Below, one piece after another: positions 54,994 to 63,901 of a DNA stretch of 64,000 nt. A model generated the notes under the pieces. That model searched no databases, was not told where the DNA came from, and saw nothing but the letters and a program-made list of their open reading frames with translations. Each line of letters begins with the position of its first letter. Position 1 is the stretch's first letter. The stretch is from Terribium retamae (GTDB taxonomy: Bacteria > Pseudomonadota > Alphaproteobacteria > Rhizobiales > Rhizobiaceae): contig NZ_JAKREW010000015.1 in the NCBI RefSeq assembly GCF_022347545.1, positions 1 to 64,000 on the forward strand. The letters are read 5' to 3'. Both the position numbers and the translations under genes were made by a program.

Positions 54994-56094
54994 TTACTCC
55001 GGCTGATCGATGCGGCTGCGGAACACCGGCAGGGCGACATCTTCATGCGCGATGGCGAGTACCTTGAACAGTTCTCCCATCGCCTGTGGGCCAGCAAGGC
55101 GCTCGGCCTCACTGGAGATGCGCTCGCGCATGGCCTCGTCGGCACCGGCGCCGAGCTGACCGGCGCGTTCCAGAAGACCCATGCCGAGCAGGAACGAGCC
55201 TTGGGTCGTGAAATCGGCGCGCAAGCCCGATGCCCGTGTGGTGGCTGCGAGGGCAGCGAAATCGACATGCGAGGTAAGGTCGGCTTCACCAGGATTTGCC
55301 AGCACGTCCTCATATTGGTGGCTGCGCATTGCTTGCAACGTGTCACCCACTCCGGGTTGGAGGTGTCCATAGTCGAAAAAAAGGCCAGCCCCGCCACGAA
55401 CCACGATATGGTCGGCGATCGTCTGCATCAATGCCGATCGGGCCGGCGCGGCTTCGACGACGGTGCCGTCTGGCGCGGTTTTCGCATCGGACGGCAAGAG
55501 AGAAGGGTCGAGCGAGGCGGCACCGGCGTAGAAGCCGAGCTCACCCTTCGCATCAAGGCCGACCATACGTTCGCGCCAACCGTCGGCGGTCCGTGCGAAC
55601 TGACGGATTGGAATCGCGTCGAACAATTCGTTACCGACGATCAGCAACGGCGCTTCGGGCAGGGATGCGACCGTTTCGTGCCAATCGATAGCCTTGGAAG
55701 TATCAGCCAGGGTTTCTTTTTGAACTTCGCGCAGTCGTGGGCTCGCCTCGATCAACGCTATAGTCGCTGCACCGGCAAAAGCCGGATCGAGCCGCCGGAG
55801 CGTGCGCAGCATGTCCTTCATCAGCGTGCCGCGGCCCGGCCCAATCTCGGCCAAGGTGACCGGCATCGGCGAACCGATCGCACGCCAGGCTTCGTAGAGC
55901 CAAACCGCTACCAGTTCACCGAACATCTGGCTAACTTCCGGCGCGGTGATGAAATCGCCGGCTGCACCGAACGGCTCCCGCGTCGTGTAATAACCTGCGT
56001 CCGGATCGAACAGGCAAAGCGCCATGTATTCGCTGACCGGGATGGGGCCAACGGCTATGATCAATTCGGCGATACGGCGCTTAAGCGGGGTCAT
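54994..56094 (-). CDS. Class I SAM-dependent methyltransferase, MidA/NDUFAF7 family
   Basis: A 366-residue methyltransferase with SAM site [16 protein letters not shown] and the family-specific [14 protein letters not shown] and [15 protein letters not shown] segments. The mitochondrial homologue NDUFAF7 methylates an Arg of complex I subunit NDUFS2, so a role in complex I assembly is plausible. Start overlaps lgt by 4 nt. Confidence 0.9.
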   Translation of the reverse strand: MTPLKRRIAELIIAVGPIPVSEYMALCLFDPDAGYYTTREPFGAAGDFITAPEVSQMFGELVAVWLYEAWRAIGSPMPVTLAEIGPGRGTLMKDMLRTLRRLDPAFAGAATIALIEASPRLREVQKETLADTSKAIDWHETVASLPEAPLLIVGNELFDAIPIRQFARTADGWRERMVGLDAKGELGFYAGAASLDPSLLPSDAKTAPDGTVVEAAPARSALMQTIADHIVVRGGAGLFFDYGHLQPGVGDTLQAMRSHQYEDVLANPGEADLTSHVDFAALAATTRASGLRADFTTQGSFLLGMGLLERAGQLGAGADEAMRERISSEAERLAGPQAMGELFKVLAIAHEDVALPVFRSRIDQPE

Positions 56095-56954
56095 GCCGGC
56101 TGTGCATGGGTTGCAGGTTTAGCCGTGGCCATGCACCAGATGCCGATCAGCACCATCGGCACCGACAGGATCATGCCCATGGTGAGCCAGCCACCAAACA
56201 GATAACCAAGCTGCGCATCCGGTTCTCGGAAGAATTCCACAAAGATGCGCGACAGGCCGTAACCGGCGACGAAGGCTCCCGAGACGAAGCCGGGCGTCAT
56301 CAATTTCAGGCGCGTATGCGTGAGGAAGCGAAGCACCAGGAAGAGCACAAGGCCTTCCAGCAATGCTTCGTAGATCTGGCTCGGGTGGCGTGGGAAGGGG
56401 CCGCCGTTCGGAAATTCAACCGCCCACGGCACGGTGGTGAGCCGACCCCAAAGCTCTGAATTGATGAAGTTGGCCAGGCGCCCGAGTCCCAGGCCGACCG
56501 GGACACCGGCGGCGACGACGTCGAACAAGGACCAGACATTGATGCCGCGCGAGCGGGCGAAGAAGAACATGGCGAGGATCGTTCCGGTGATGCCGCCATG
56601 GAACGACATGCCGCCATCCTGCAGGTAGAAGATCTCGATCGGATTGTTGAAGTAACGCGGGAAATTGTAGAAAAGCACGTAGCCCAGCCGACCACCGGCG
56701 ACGATACCGACGGCGGCCCAGATGACGAAATCGTCGATGTCGATGGGCTTCATCGGCAGCTTGCCATCCCGCCACAAGCGCGAATTGGTGATGAGGCGCT
56801 TGGCGTACCACCAGGCGAACAGGATGCCGACGACGTAAGCGACGCCATACCAGTGTACCTTCAGCGGCCCATAACCGAAGAACGGGCCGATCTGGAAGAT
56901 GACCGGATCGATATTCGGAAACGAAAGGGCAGCAAGCGGCAGCAAGTCGGCCAA
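56091..56954 (-). CDS. lgt: Prolipoprotein diacylglyceryl transferase
   Basis: A 287-residue inner-membrane enzyme that attaches diacylglyceryl to the lipobox Cys of prolipoproteins. About seven helices; motifs [25 protein letters not shown] (Lgt signature) and [12 protein letters not shown]. First gene of lgt–methyltransferase–phosphotransferase–pgeF–M24. A mosaic repeat lies upstream. Confidence 0.95.
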   Translation of the reverse strand: MADLLPLAALSFPNIDPVIFQIGPFFGYGPLKVHWYGVAYVVGILFAWWYAKRLITNSRLWRDGKLPMKPIDIDDFVIWAAVGIVAGGRLGYVLFYNFPRYFNNPIEIFYLQDGGMSFHGGITGTILAMFFFARSRGINVWSLFDVVAAGVPVGLGLGRLANFINSELWGRLTTVPWAVEFPNGGPFPRHPSQIYEALLEGLVLFLVLRFLTHTRLKLMTPGFVSGAFVAGYGLSRIFVEFFREPDAQLGYLFGGWLTMGMILSVPMVLIGIWCMATAKPATHAQPA

Positions 56955-56976
56955 GACAATCTCCCATGCGGGTCAT

Positions 56977-57078
56977 GCTAGAGCGAAATGCGACGTTGTA
57001 TCGCCATTCCGATCTATCTCTTTGTTTTACCGCATGATCTTATCCGAAAAGTCAGCACCTATTCGGGATCATGCTTTG
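56977..57078 (+). repeat. RIME-like intergenic repeat between lgt and ubiK
   Basis: GCTAGAGCG...CATTCCGATCTATCTCTTTGTTTTA...CCGAAAAGTC...GATCATGC; the CTATCTCTTTGTTTTA core is a common rhizobial intergenic motif. It lies in the 226-bp divergent region of lgt and ubiK. Confidence 0.6.
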
Positions 57079-57180
57079 AGGCGCGGACCATGGGGCAGGC
57101 TTTTGGCAGGGTCAAGGCAGAGCAACCTTGCATTCTGGCATACGGCTCATTAGGTCAAATCGAGCAACAGAGGTTTTGCC

Positions 57181-57495
57181 ATGTCGACCGGATCGAACCG
57201 CATTCTCGATGAATTCGCCAAGCTGGTGACCGATGCGGCGGGAGCCGCCCAAGGCGTGCGCCGCGAAGTTGAGACCGCGTTCCGCGCACAGGCGGAACGA
57301 CTGCTGAATTCGATGGAGTTCGTGCAGCGCGAGGAGTTCGAGGCTGTTCGCGAAATGGCGGCCAAAGCGCGCGAAGAAAATGCCAAACTGGCCGCGCGCA
57401 TCGAGGCGCTGGAAGCCCAGCTTGCCGGTTCGCCAAGCAGCAAGACCGAAAAGCCGGCCTCGGCTACCCCGGCGAAGCCACGCGCAAAAAAATAA
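57181..57495 (+). CDS. ubiK: Ubiquinone biosynthesis accessory factor UbiK family
   Basis: A 104-residue coiled-coil protein of the UbiK/BMFP family: N-terminal amphipathic helix with LLNSMEFVQREEFEAVREMA, then a coiled coil and a Lys/Ala/Pro tail. Homologues help the Ubi complex make ubiquinone. Divergent from lgt. Confidence 0.88.
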   Translation: MSTGSNRILDEFAKLVTDAAGAAQGVRREVETAFRAQAERLLNSMEFVQREEFEAVREMAAKAREENAKLAARIEALEAQLAGSPSSKTEKPASATPAKPRAKK

Positions 57496-57815
57496 TTCGT
57501 TAAATCTTTCCACAACCCGCCGTCCGAAAAAGCGCTTTGTGGTGAATCGCTTAACGCCGACGTGTGACTCTTTGTGACTCCGCTTTCCACATGCGAATGG
57601 CCCGTCCCAAAAAATTGGGCTGGTCACGCGACTCCCGATCAATAGACTGAATTTGCTGCATGATTCGGAACGGGGTCATGCGCCGGGCGGTGGGGTCCGG
57701 TCATGGGTTGTTGCGTCGAGCAGTCCAGGCCGTCCGAGTTCTAGACATTTGTTCGTTGTGCGTGCCTCCCCCGCGGAGCGTGCGGTGGCGCTCCCAGAAC
57801 GACAGGAAGCATTCC
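57496..57815 (+). promoter_or_regulatory. Gap between ubiK and ybjN with clustered GANTC sites
   Basis: A 320-bp gap. Four GANTC (CcrM methylation) sites occur in 91 bp (57544, 57566, 57576, 57630), two of them as TGTGACTC direct repeats, and a CCCAA-AAAA-TTGGG palindrome is at 57606-57619. The region is probably the ybjN promoter. Confidence 0.5.
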
Positions 57816-58316
57816 ATGGAACTCCTCGAACTCGAATTCTCCCGCGAGATACATCCTGTCGATGTCATCGAGCAGGTTGCGCACAACAATGACTGGTCTT
57901 TCGAGCGGGCCGGTGACGACGAAATTTCGATATCGGTGACCGGCACCTGGACCGAGTATCACGTCTCCTTCTCGTGGATGGAGGATTTCGAGGCGCTGCA
58001 TCTGGCCTGCGCTTTCGACATCAAGGTTCCTGAAAACCGCGCGCTAGAAGTGATGCGGCTGCTGTCGCTGATCAACGAGCAGATGCTGTTCGGCCACTTC
58101 GACTTGTGGGAGCAGGAAGGCGCGATCATGTTCCGCCAGTCCCTGCTGCTTGCCGGCGGCGTCGAACCGTCCAGCCAGCAGGTCGAAGTGCTGCTCTCCT
58201 CGGCGCTGGAAGCATGCGAATGCTACTTCCAGGCGTTCCAGTTCGTCGTCTGGTCCGGCACTTCGGCCAAGGACGCGCTGTCGAGCGTGCTGTTCGAAAC
58301 CTATGGCACCGCCTGA
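57816..58316 (+). CDS. YbjN domain-containing protein
   Basis: A 166-residue acidic soluble protein of the YbjN/T3SS-chaperone-like fold (VTGTWTEYHVSFSWMEDFEALHL and CYFQAFQFVVWSGTSA motifs). Function unknown; possibly a regulator or chaperone. The ATG at 57816 has AGGAAG about 9 nt upstream; the upstream frame is non-coding-like. Confidence 0.85.
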   Translation: MELLELEFSREIHPVDVIEQVAHNNDWSFERAGDDEISISVTGTWTEYHVSFSWMEDFEALHLACAFDIKVPENRALEVMRLLSLINEQMLFGHFDLWEQEGAIMFRQSLLLAGGVEPSSQQVEVLLSSALEACECYFQAFQFVVWSGTSAKDALSSVLFETYGTA

Positions 58317-58332
58317 CCGATATTGCTGAGAA

Positions 58333-58692
58333 ATGACTGCAAGTACCGAGCGTAAGCCCGAGATCACCTTCGCGGATTTCGATCGTGTCGATATCCGCGC
58401 CGGGACGATTATCGAGGCCGAACCATTTCCCGAAGCCCGTAAGCCGGCGATCAAGCTGAAGATCGACTTCGGTCCGGGGATTGGCGTCAAGAAGTCCTCC
58501 GCCCAGATCACCAAATATTATACGCCGGAAAGCGTGATCGGTCGCCAGGTCTTCGCTGTGGTGAATTTCCCACCGCGCCAGATCGGCAAGTTCATGTCGG
58601 AAGTTTTGACGCTTGGCTTCCCCGATGGCGACGGCGACGTCGTTCTGGGCGCGATCGAACGCAAGGTTCCGGACGGCGGTCGTCTGTTCTGA
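58333..58692 (+). CDS. csaA: tRNA-binding protein CsaA
   Basis: A 119-residue OB-fold protein of the CsaA family ([47 protein letters not shown]). CsaA is an export-related chaperone with a tRNA-binding fold in Bacillus. It is 16 bp downstream of ybjN, likely co-transcribed. Confidence 0.9.
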   Translation: MTASTERKPEITFADFDRVDIRAGTIIEAEPFPEARKPAIKLKIDFGPGIGVKKSSAQITKYYTPESVIGRQVFAVVNFPPRQIGKFMSEVLTLGFPDGDGDVVLGAIERKVPDGGRLF

Positions 58693-58743
58693 TCGTTGAG
58701 GCCCGTCCGAAAGCGTAATCGGTCCGATTTCCGGCGCAACGCG

Positions 58744-59766
58744 CTAGGCGGCGAGTTTCTCGCGTCGTCCCAGCGCCTCGTTCACCGTGTCCATGAACAT
58801 GTCGGCGCAAGTTTTCCAGCTGTAACGCATGGCGCGTTCGCGGGCTTCGGTCCTGCTGACGGTCAAGGCGTCGAGGCAAGCCTGGCGAAGATCTTCGGAA
58901 ACCTTGCCGCCAATGCCGTCGCCGACGATGTCGATCGGCCCCGTCACCGGATAGGCGGCCACTGGCGTGCCGCTGGACAAGGACTCGATGATGACATTGC
59001 CAAAGGTATCGGTGCGGCTCGGAAAGACAAAGACGTCGGCAGATGCGTAGAGTTCGGCTAGCTCCCCACTGGGGCGATGGCCTAGAAAATGCGTGTCGGG
59101 ATAGCGCGCCATCAGTTTGGCGCGCTCGGGCCCGTCGCCTACCACGACTTTGCTGCCGGGCAAGTCGAGATCGAGGAACGCGGGCAAGTTCTTTTCGATG
59201 GCGACGCGGCCGACCGACAGGAAGATCGGACGTGGATAAGGCAGGTCGCCGCGCTTGTCGGGGCGGAAATGTTCGGTGTCGACCCCACGCGTCCACGGCT
59301 TCAGCTTGTTGAATCCGCGCGCGGCGAGGTCGTCGGCCAGCGATTGCGTGGCGACCAGCGTGCCCTGGCCGGAATTGTGAAAGTCGCGAAGCCAGTTGTA
59401 TGCCCATCTCTCCGGAACGGGGAGGCGGGCGCTCAGATATTCCGGGAAGCGGGTGTGGTAGCTGGTCGTGAAAGGCCGGCCGTTGGCACGGCAGTAGCGC
59501 CGCGCCATGATGCCGAGCGGGCCTTCCGTGACGATGTGGATATGGTCTGCATTCGAATCCGCGATCAGCCCGGCGACGTGGCGCGGTGTGGTCAAGGCCA
59601 GCCTGATGTCGGGATAAGTCGGCAGGGGCAGGGTGCGGAAGATGTTCGGAGTCAGGAAATGGGTCTCGACGCCTTGCGTCTTCAGTGTCTCAGAGAGCCG
59701 CTCCAGCGTGTGGACGACGCCGTTGACCTGCGGGCGCCAAGCGTCGGTAACCATCAGGATGCGCAT
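58744..59766 (-). CDS. GT4 family glycosyltransferase
   Basis: A 340-residue GT-B glycosyltransferase: N-terminal MRILMVTDAWRPQVNGVV, HIVTEGPLG, and the C-terminal nucleotide-sugar site with the EX7E-like DTFGNVIIESLSSGTPVAAYP motif. Family members transfer sugars to lipids such as diacylglycerol or to phosphatidylinositol. The product here is unknown. It converges on csaA. Confidence 0.87.
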   Translation of the reverse strand: MRILMVTDAWRPQVNGVVHTLERLSETLKTQGVETHFLTPNIFRTLPLPTYPDIRLALTTPRHVAGLIADSNADHIHIVTEGPLGIMARRYCRANGRPFTTSYHTRFPEYLSARLPVPERWAYNWLRDFHNSGQGTLVATQSLADDLAARGFNKLKPWTRGVDTEHFRPDKRGDLPYPRPIFLSVGRVAIEKNLPAFLDLDLPGSKVVVGDGPERAKLMARYPDTHFLGHRPSGELAELYASADVFVFPSRTDTFGNVIIESLSSGTPVAAYPVTGPIDIVGDGIGGKVSEDLRQACLDALTVSRTEARERAMRYSWKTCADMFMDTVNEALGRREKLAA

Positions 59767-60054
59767 GAGACCTCGCTGCGATGTCTCCGGAATCTGTTCG
59801 CCTGCGGCCGGATCGAAAGACCGTTCAAGACCCGTTCCTCGCGCCAGTCCGGCCTGGCTGGCAGGATGCCGGGATCCAGGCGCCAGATCGAATCATGGAC
59901 AATCGCGCGCTTCATGGGCGCTGTTGACCATGTTTTCATGACGCCGCGATGAATTCGCGCGCAGACAGCTTGAGGAGAGCCTGACGGTTGGCGCCGCGTA
60001 TCCGTTGCGATGCGTAAAGAGGACTCTGCCCCTCCAGGGCTTTACGGCCGATGC

Positions 60055-61464
60055 TTAGGACGGCACCCTGATGATTGCGCGCAAGCCGCCGAGCGGGCTC
60101 TCCTCCAAGGTGATGTCGCCGCCATGGGTGCGGGCTATGTCGCGCGCAATGGAGAGGCCAAGGCCGGTACCGCTGGCGTCCAGGTTGCGCGCTTCGTCGA
60201 GCCGTACGAAGGGCTTGAACACCTCCTCACGCTTGTCGGGTGGAATGCCCGGCCCATCGTCGTCGATCGTCACGGTGAGGGAGCCGCGGCTGTTGACGGC
60301 CTTGATGTCGACGGTCTTGCCATAACGGAATGCATTGCCGGCGACATTCGACAGCAGCCGTTCGAAGGCGTTGGGGCGTACATGCACCAGTTTTGGCCCG
60401 CTGACGGTGGTGGTGAGCTTGCGCTTTCGCAGTCCTGCTTCGTCGCGCAGCTTTTGGAAATAGATCTCCAGATCGAAGTCGCCCTGGTCTTCGGAAGCCT
60501 CGCCACGCGCGAATGCCAGATAGCCCTCCAGCATCGACTGCATGTCCTGGATGTCCTGATTGAGCGCTTCGGTATCCGTGCGTTTTCCACCAATCAGAGC
60601 CAGTTGCAGCTTGAAGCGGGTGAGTACCGTGCGCAGGTCATGGCTGACGCCGGTCAGCATCGCCGTACGCTGTTCCATCTGGCGTTCGATGCGCTCGCGC
60701 ATCTGGATGAAGGCAAAGCCGGCGCGCCGTACCTCCTCGGCGCCTCGCGGCCGGAAATCGCGTGGCATCGGCCGACCCTTGCCGAAACTCTCGGCAGCTT
60801 CGGTGAGAGCCAGGATCGGCCGGATCTGGTTGCGCAAGAACGGAATGGCGATCATCAGCAGCACCAGCGAGGCGCCGACCATCCAGATCAGGAAGACGAT
60901 GGTGTTGGAAGCATAGGCCTGGCTGCGGCGGACAAAGACCCGCAGCACCTTGTCCTCGAGCTGGATACGGACCTCGATCACATTGGAATTGCCGACCGTG
61001 TCGATCCAGAAGGGGCGGTTGATCTGGCGGGTGATTTCGGCCGGCAACACATCGTCCAGGATCGAGAAGAAAGGCCGTGGCCCGGGCGGAGGCAAGGGGT
61101 CGGGCGGCAGAAGGTCGACCTTCAACTGCATGCGGTCCTGCGCGATGCGGATGATGTTGCCGTAGTCGGTTTCGCGCGGATAGGTCTCTATCAGGTCGAC
61201 GACCGCGGCAATGTCACGGACCACGGCCTGCGACAGGCGCTGCGTCATCTGCTGCCAGTGCCGTTCCAGGAAAATGTAGGCAATGACCGATTGCAGAAGG
61301 ATCATCGGCGCGATGACGATGATGAGCGAACGGGCATAGAGCCGCTTCGGCATGTAGTAGGAAACGCGCCGCCAGAACCGGCGCCAGCCGCGCGGCAGTG
61401 CGCCCAGCGTGCGCACGATGCGTCCGCCTTCTGGTTGCGGTCCCTGCAATTCCGATGTCGCCAT
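60055..61464 (-). CDS. Sensor histidine kinase (EnvZ-like; possible CenK)
   Basis: A 469-residue membrane kinase: TM1 about residues 46-66, periplasmic sensor to about 186, TM2 187-208, HAMP 209-262, HisKA with His275 (SHDLRTVLTRFK), HATPase_c with VAGNAFRYGK, DDGPGIP and GTGLGLSIA. It follows its response regulator. The pair resembles the alphaproteobacterial CenK/CenR envelope-control system, but this is inference from organisation and motif. Confidence 0.88.
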   Translation of the reverse strand: MATSELQGPQPEGGRIVRTLGALPRGWRRFWRRVSYYMPKRLYARSLIIVIAPMILLQSVIAYIFLERHWQQMTQRLSQAVVRDIAAVVDLIETYPRETDYGNIIRIAQDRMQLKVDLLPPDPLPPPGPRPFFSILDDVLPAEITRQINRPFWIDTVGNSNVIEVRIQLEDKVLRVFVRRSQAYASNTIVFLIWMVGASLVLLMIAIPFLRNQIRPILALTEAAESFGKGRPMPRDFRPRGAEEVRRAGFAFIQMRERIERQMEQRTAMLTGVSHDLRTVLTRFKLQLALIGGKRTDTEALNQDIQDMQSMLEGYLAFARGEASEDQGDFDLEIYFQKLRDEAGLRKRKLTTTVSGPKLVHVRPNAFERLLSNVAGNAFRYGKTVDIKAVNSRGSLTVTIDDDGPGIPPDKREEVFKPFVRLDEARNLDASGTGLGLSIARDIARTHGGDITLEESPLGGLRAIIRVPS

Positions 61465-61515
61465 TCACCTATCGCATGAAGCTGCCGCCGGTTTGCCGGG
61501 CGGCAGGTTCACATT

Positions 61516-62235
61516 CTATTCCACGCTCAGCCGATACCCAATACCGCGCACGGTCTGCAGCCAGACCGGGTTTGCCGGATCGCGCTCGATCTTGCGACGC
61601 AGGCGGTTGATCTGCACGTCGATGGTACGTTCGCCGACCTCCGAATCGTCGCCGACCAGTTCGTGCCGCGGAATCGTTTCGCCTGCGCGCGCGGCAAAGA
61701 TCGCCAGGATCTCCTGTTCGCGGTCGGTCAGCTTGAGCGCCTCGCCGCCTTTCTTCAGCTCGCGCTTGGCGATCTGGAACGTGTAGGGGCCAAACACCAA
61801 TTGCTCGACCTTGGGCGTGGTGGCCGGGCCGCCGCGACGCAGGATATTGTTGATGCGCAGGATCAGTTCACGCGGGTCGAAAGGTTTGGGCAGATAATCG
61901 TCGGCTCCGGCTTCCAGCCCGTTGATGCGGTTGTCGGTCTCCGACAGGGCCGTCAGCATCAGGATCGGAACATCCTTGTCGGTCCTGAGTGAGCGGGTGA
62001 GGTCGACGCCACTCTCGCCGGGCATCATGATGTCGAGCACCAGCAGGTCGAAGTCCAGGCCGATCAATTTGCGCCGTGCTTCATCGGCGTTGCCGGCCAC
62101 GGTGACACGAAAACCGTTCTCAGTCAGATATTGCTTGAGCAGGTTGCGGATGCGGGTGTCGTCGTCGACCACCAGGAGATGCGGCGCATCGTCGTTCGGT
62201 GCGGGCGGCCTGTCGGCCCTCTCAATGTTCTCCAT
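61516..62235 (-). CDS. OmpR-family response regulator (possible CenR)
   Basis: A 239-residue regulator: receiver with DDD at 24-26, phospho-acceptor Asp68 (LLVLDIMMPG), Lys117 (PKPFDP), then a winged-helix output domain (EVGERTIDVQINRLRRK, GIGYRLSVE). The ATG at 62235 has AGGGAA upstream and overlaps the end of the marR gene by 14 nt. Resembles CenR, a regulator of envelope homeostasis in alphaproteobacteria; not confirmed. Confidence 0.88.
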   Translation of the reverse strand: MENIERADRPPAPNDDAPHLLVVDDDTRIRNLLKQYLTENGFRVTVAGNADEARRKLIGLDFDLLVLDIMMPGESGVDLTRSLRTDKDVPILMLTALSETDNRINGLEAGADDYLPKPFDPRELILRINNILRRGGPATTPKVEQLVFGPYTFQIAKRELKKGGEALKLTDREQEILAIFAARAGETIPRHELVGDDSEVGERTIDVQINRLRRKIERDPANPVWLQTVRGIGYRLSVE

Positions 62236-62767
62236 GATCGTTCCCTGACAGTTTCTGGGTAGGGTTCGCGGGCAAGATATCAATCTGCGCCCTTAGTTCC
62301 GGATTGACCATCGCCTTTAGGAACAATTCAATCGAAGCGCGGTTCCCCAAACCGGAATCTCCCAATGCCGTACGGATGCGGCGCGACTGTGGCCTTGCCA
62401 GCGCCAAAGCCAGCGCGCGGCCCTTTTCCGTCGGATAGAGTTCGCGTTGGCGGCGGTCACGCGGACCTGGAAGCTGAACGATATGGTCGGTGTCGATCAG
62501 TTGTTTGAGCACGCGTGCCAGTGATTGTTTGGTGATCTTGAGCACGTCCAGGAGTTCTGCCACCGTCAATCCCGGCCTGCGGTTGACGAAGTGCAGCACA
62601 CGGTGGTGGGCGCGCCCGAAGCCATAGTCCGCCAGGATCTCGTCGGGATCGGAGGTGAAATCTCGGTAGGCGAAGAAGAACAATTCGATGATGCTGAAGT
62701 CGATGCCGTCCTGTTCACCTATCGGTGTTTTGATCGGTGCTCCCCGAACGGTCTTGCGGTCTGCCAT
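62222..62767 (-). CDS. MarR family transcriptional regulator
   Basis: A 181-residue winged-helix regulator with the MarR pattern (LTVAELLDVLKITKQSLARVL recognition helix, DRRQRELYPTEKG wing). It precedes and overlaps the two-component genes by 14 nt and is divergent from ilvE. The ATG at 62767 gives the family N-terminus; in-frame upstream extension is non-homologous. A 33-bp palindrome lies just upstream. Confidence 0.87.
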   Translation of the reverse strand: MADRKTVRGAPIKTPIGEQDGIDFSIIELFFFAYRDFTSDPDEILADYGFGRAHHRVLHFVNRRPGLTVAELLDVLKITKQSLARVLKQLIDTDHIVQLPGPRDRRQRELYPTEKGRALALALARPQSRRIRTALGDSGLGNRASIELFLKAMVNPELRAQIDILPANPTQKLSGNDHGEH

Positions 62768-62786
62768 GATGGTCCCGAGTTTAATC

Positions 62787-62819
62787 GAAAAATATGTCAG
62801 CATTATTGACGTATTTTTC
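62787..62819. promoter_or_regulatory. 33-bp palindrome between marR and ilvE (candidate MarR operator)
   Basis: GAAAAATATGTCA – 7 nt – TGACGTATTTTTC, 12 of 13 arm positions paired. It overlaps the -35 element of a plausible ilvE promoter. Confidence 0.65.
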
Positions 62820-62834
62820 AGACGGTGGTAATTT
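62806..62834 (+). promoter_or_regulatory. Possible sigma-70 promoter of ilvE
   Basis: TTGACG (62806-62811), 17-nt spacer, TAATTT (62829-62834). The -35 box lies inside the right arm of the palindrome, so binding there would block RNA polymerase. Confidence 0.55.
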
Positions 62835-63007
62835 TCGATAAGCTTTAGGGCCGATTGCGCACGAAAAGGCAAGGCTGGAACACTTTCCGGGAACTTTTCG
62901 TCAGCAGCGACCAGACCTGCCGAAGCATCGCAGGTCACCCTCGAGCCGAATTGACAGCAACGCAACGTGACCACGCTGCGCAGCCCGCCTGCGCTCGGGA
63001 GGATTTT

Positions 63008-63901
63008 ATGACGACTGTTCCTTTCGACCAACTGGATGGTTTCATCTGGATGAACGGCCAGTTCATCAAATGGGCCGAAGCGAAAGTTCATGTGCTGACG
63101 CACAGCCTGCATTATGGCGGCGCTGTCTTCGAGGGCGAACGCGCCTATGGCGGCGAGATCTTCAAGCTGACGGAGCACAGCCAGCGGCTCCATGAATCGG
63201 CCCGCATTCTCGGTTACACCATTCCTTACTCGGTGGCGGAGATTGACGATGCCTGCCGCAAGCTGTTGAAACTTCAGGGTTTCCAGGATGCTTATGTTCG
63301 GCCTATCGCTTGGCGTGGCAGCGAACAGACTTCGGTAGGCGCTCAGAACAATCGCATTCATTGCGCGATCGCCATCTGGCAGTGGCCGAGCTACTTCGAT
63401 CCGGAACTGAAGATGAAAGGTTTGCGGCTCGACTGGGCCGAATACCGCCGGCCGGATCCATCCACGGCGCCGTCGAAGTCGAAGGCTTCGGGACTCTACA
63501 TGATCTGCACCATGTCAAAGCACCTCGCGGAGGCCAAAGGTTATGCTGATGCGCTGATGCTCGACTGGCGCGGGCAGGTGGCTGAGGCGACCGGCGCCAA
63601 TGTCTTCTTTGTAAAGGATGGGAAGCTGCACACGCCGATAGCGGACTGTTTCCTCGACGGCATCACGCGGCGCACCGTGATGGATCTGGCGCGCAGGCGC
63701 GGTATCGAGGTCGTCGAACGCGCCATTCTGCCGGAAGAGCTGGCAGGCTTCGAGGAGTGTTTCCTGACCGGTTCGGCGGCGGAAGTCACGCCGGTTAGCG
63801 AAGTTGGGCAGTACCGATTCGCCGTCGGCGCGATCAGCAGACTGCTTGTTCAGGACTATGCGGACGCGGTCCAACCCGTAAAAACGGTCGCTGCTGCCTA
63901 A
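63008..63901 (+). CDS. ilvE: Branched-chain amino acid aminotransferase
   Basis: A 297-residue fold-type IV PLP aminotransferase; the PLP Lys is Lys159 in SKASGLYM, and LHYGGAVFEGERAY, YVRPIAWRG and GQVAEATGANVFFV are family motifs. It interconverts Leu, Ile and Val with their keto acids. The ATG at 63008 has GGA upstream. Divergent from marR. Confidence 0.9.
   Translation: MTTVPFDQLDGFIWMNGQFIKWAEAKVHVLTHSLHYGGAVFEGERAYGGEIFKLTEHSQRLHESARILGYTIPYSVAEIDDACRKLLKLQGFQDAYVRPIAWRGSEQTSVGAQNNRIHCAIAIWQWPSYFDPELKMKGLRLDWAEYRRPDPSTAPSKSKASGLYMICTMSKHLAEAKGYADALMLDWRGQVAEATGANVFFVKDGKLHTPIADCFLDGITRRTVMDLARRRGIEVVERAILPEELAGFEECFLTGSAAEVTPVSEVGQYRFAVGAISRLLVQDYADAVQPVKTVAAA

Noticed and set aside
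59767..60054. Possible small gene between the glycosyltransferase and the histidine kinase
   Set aside because: A 61-codon minus-strand frame exists, but it lacks a good ribosome binding site and any recognisable family; left as intergenic.
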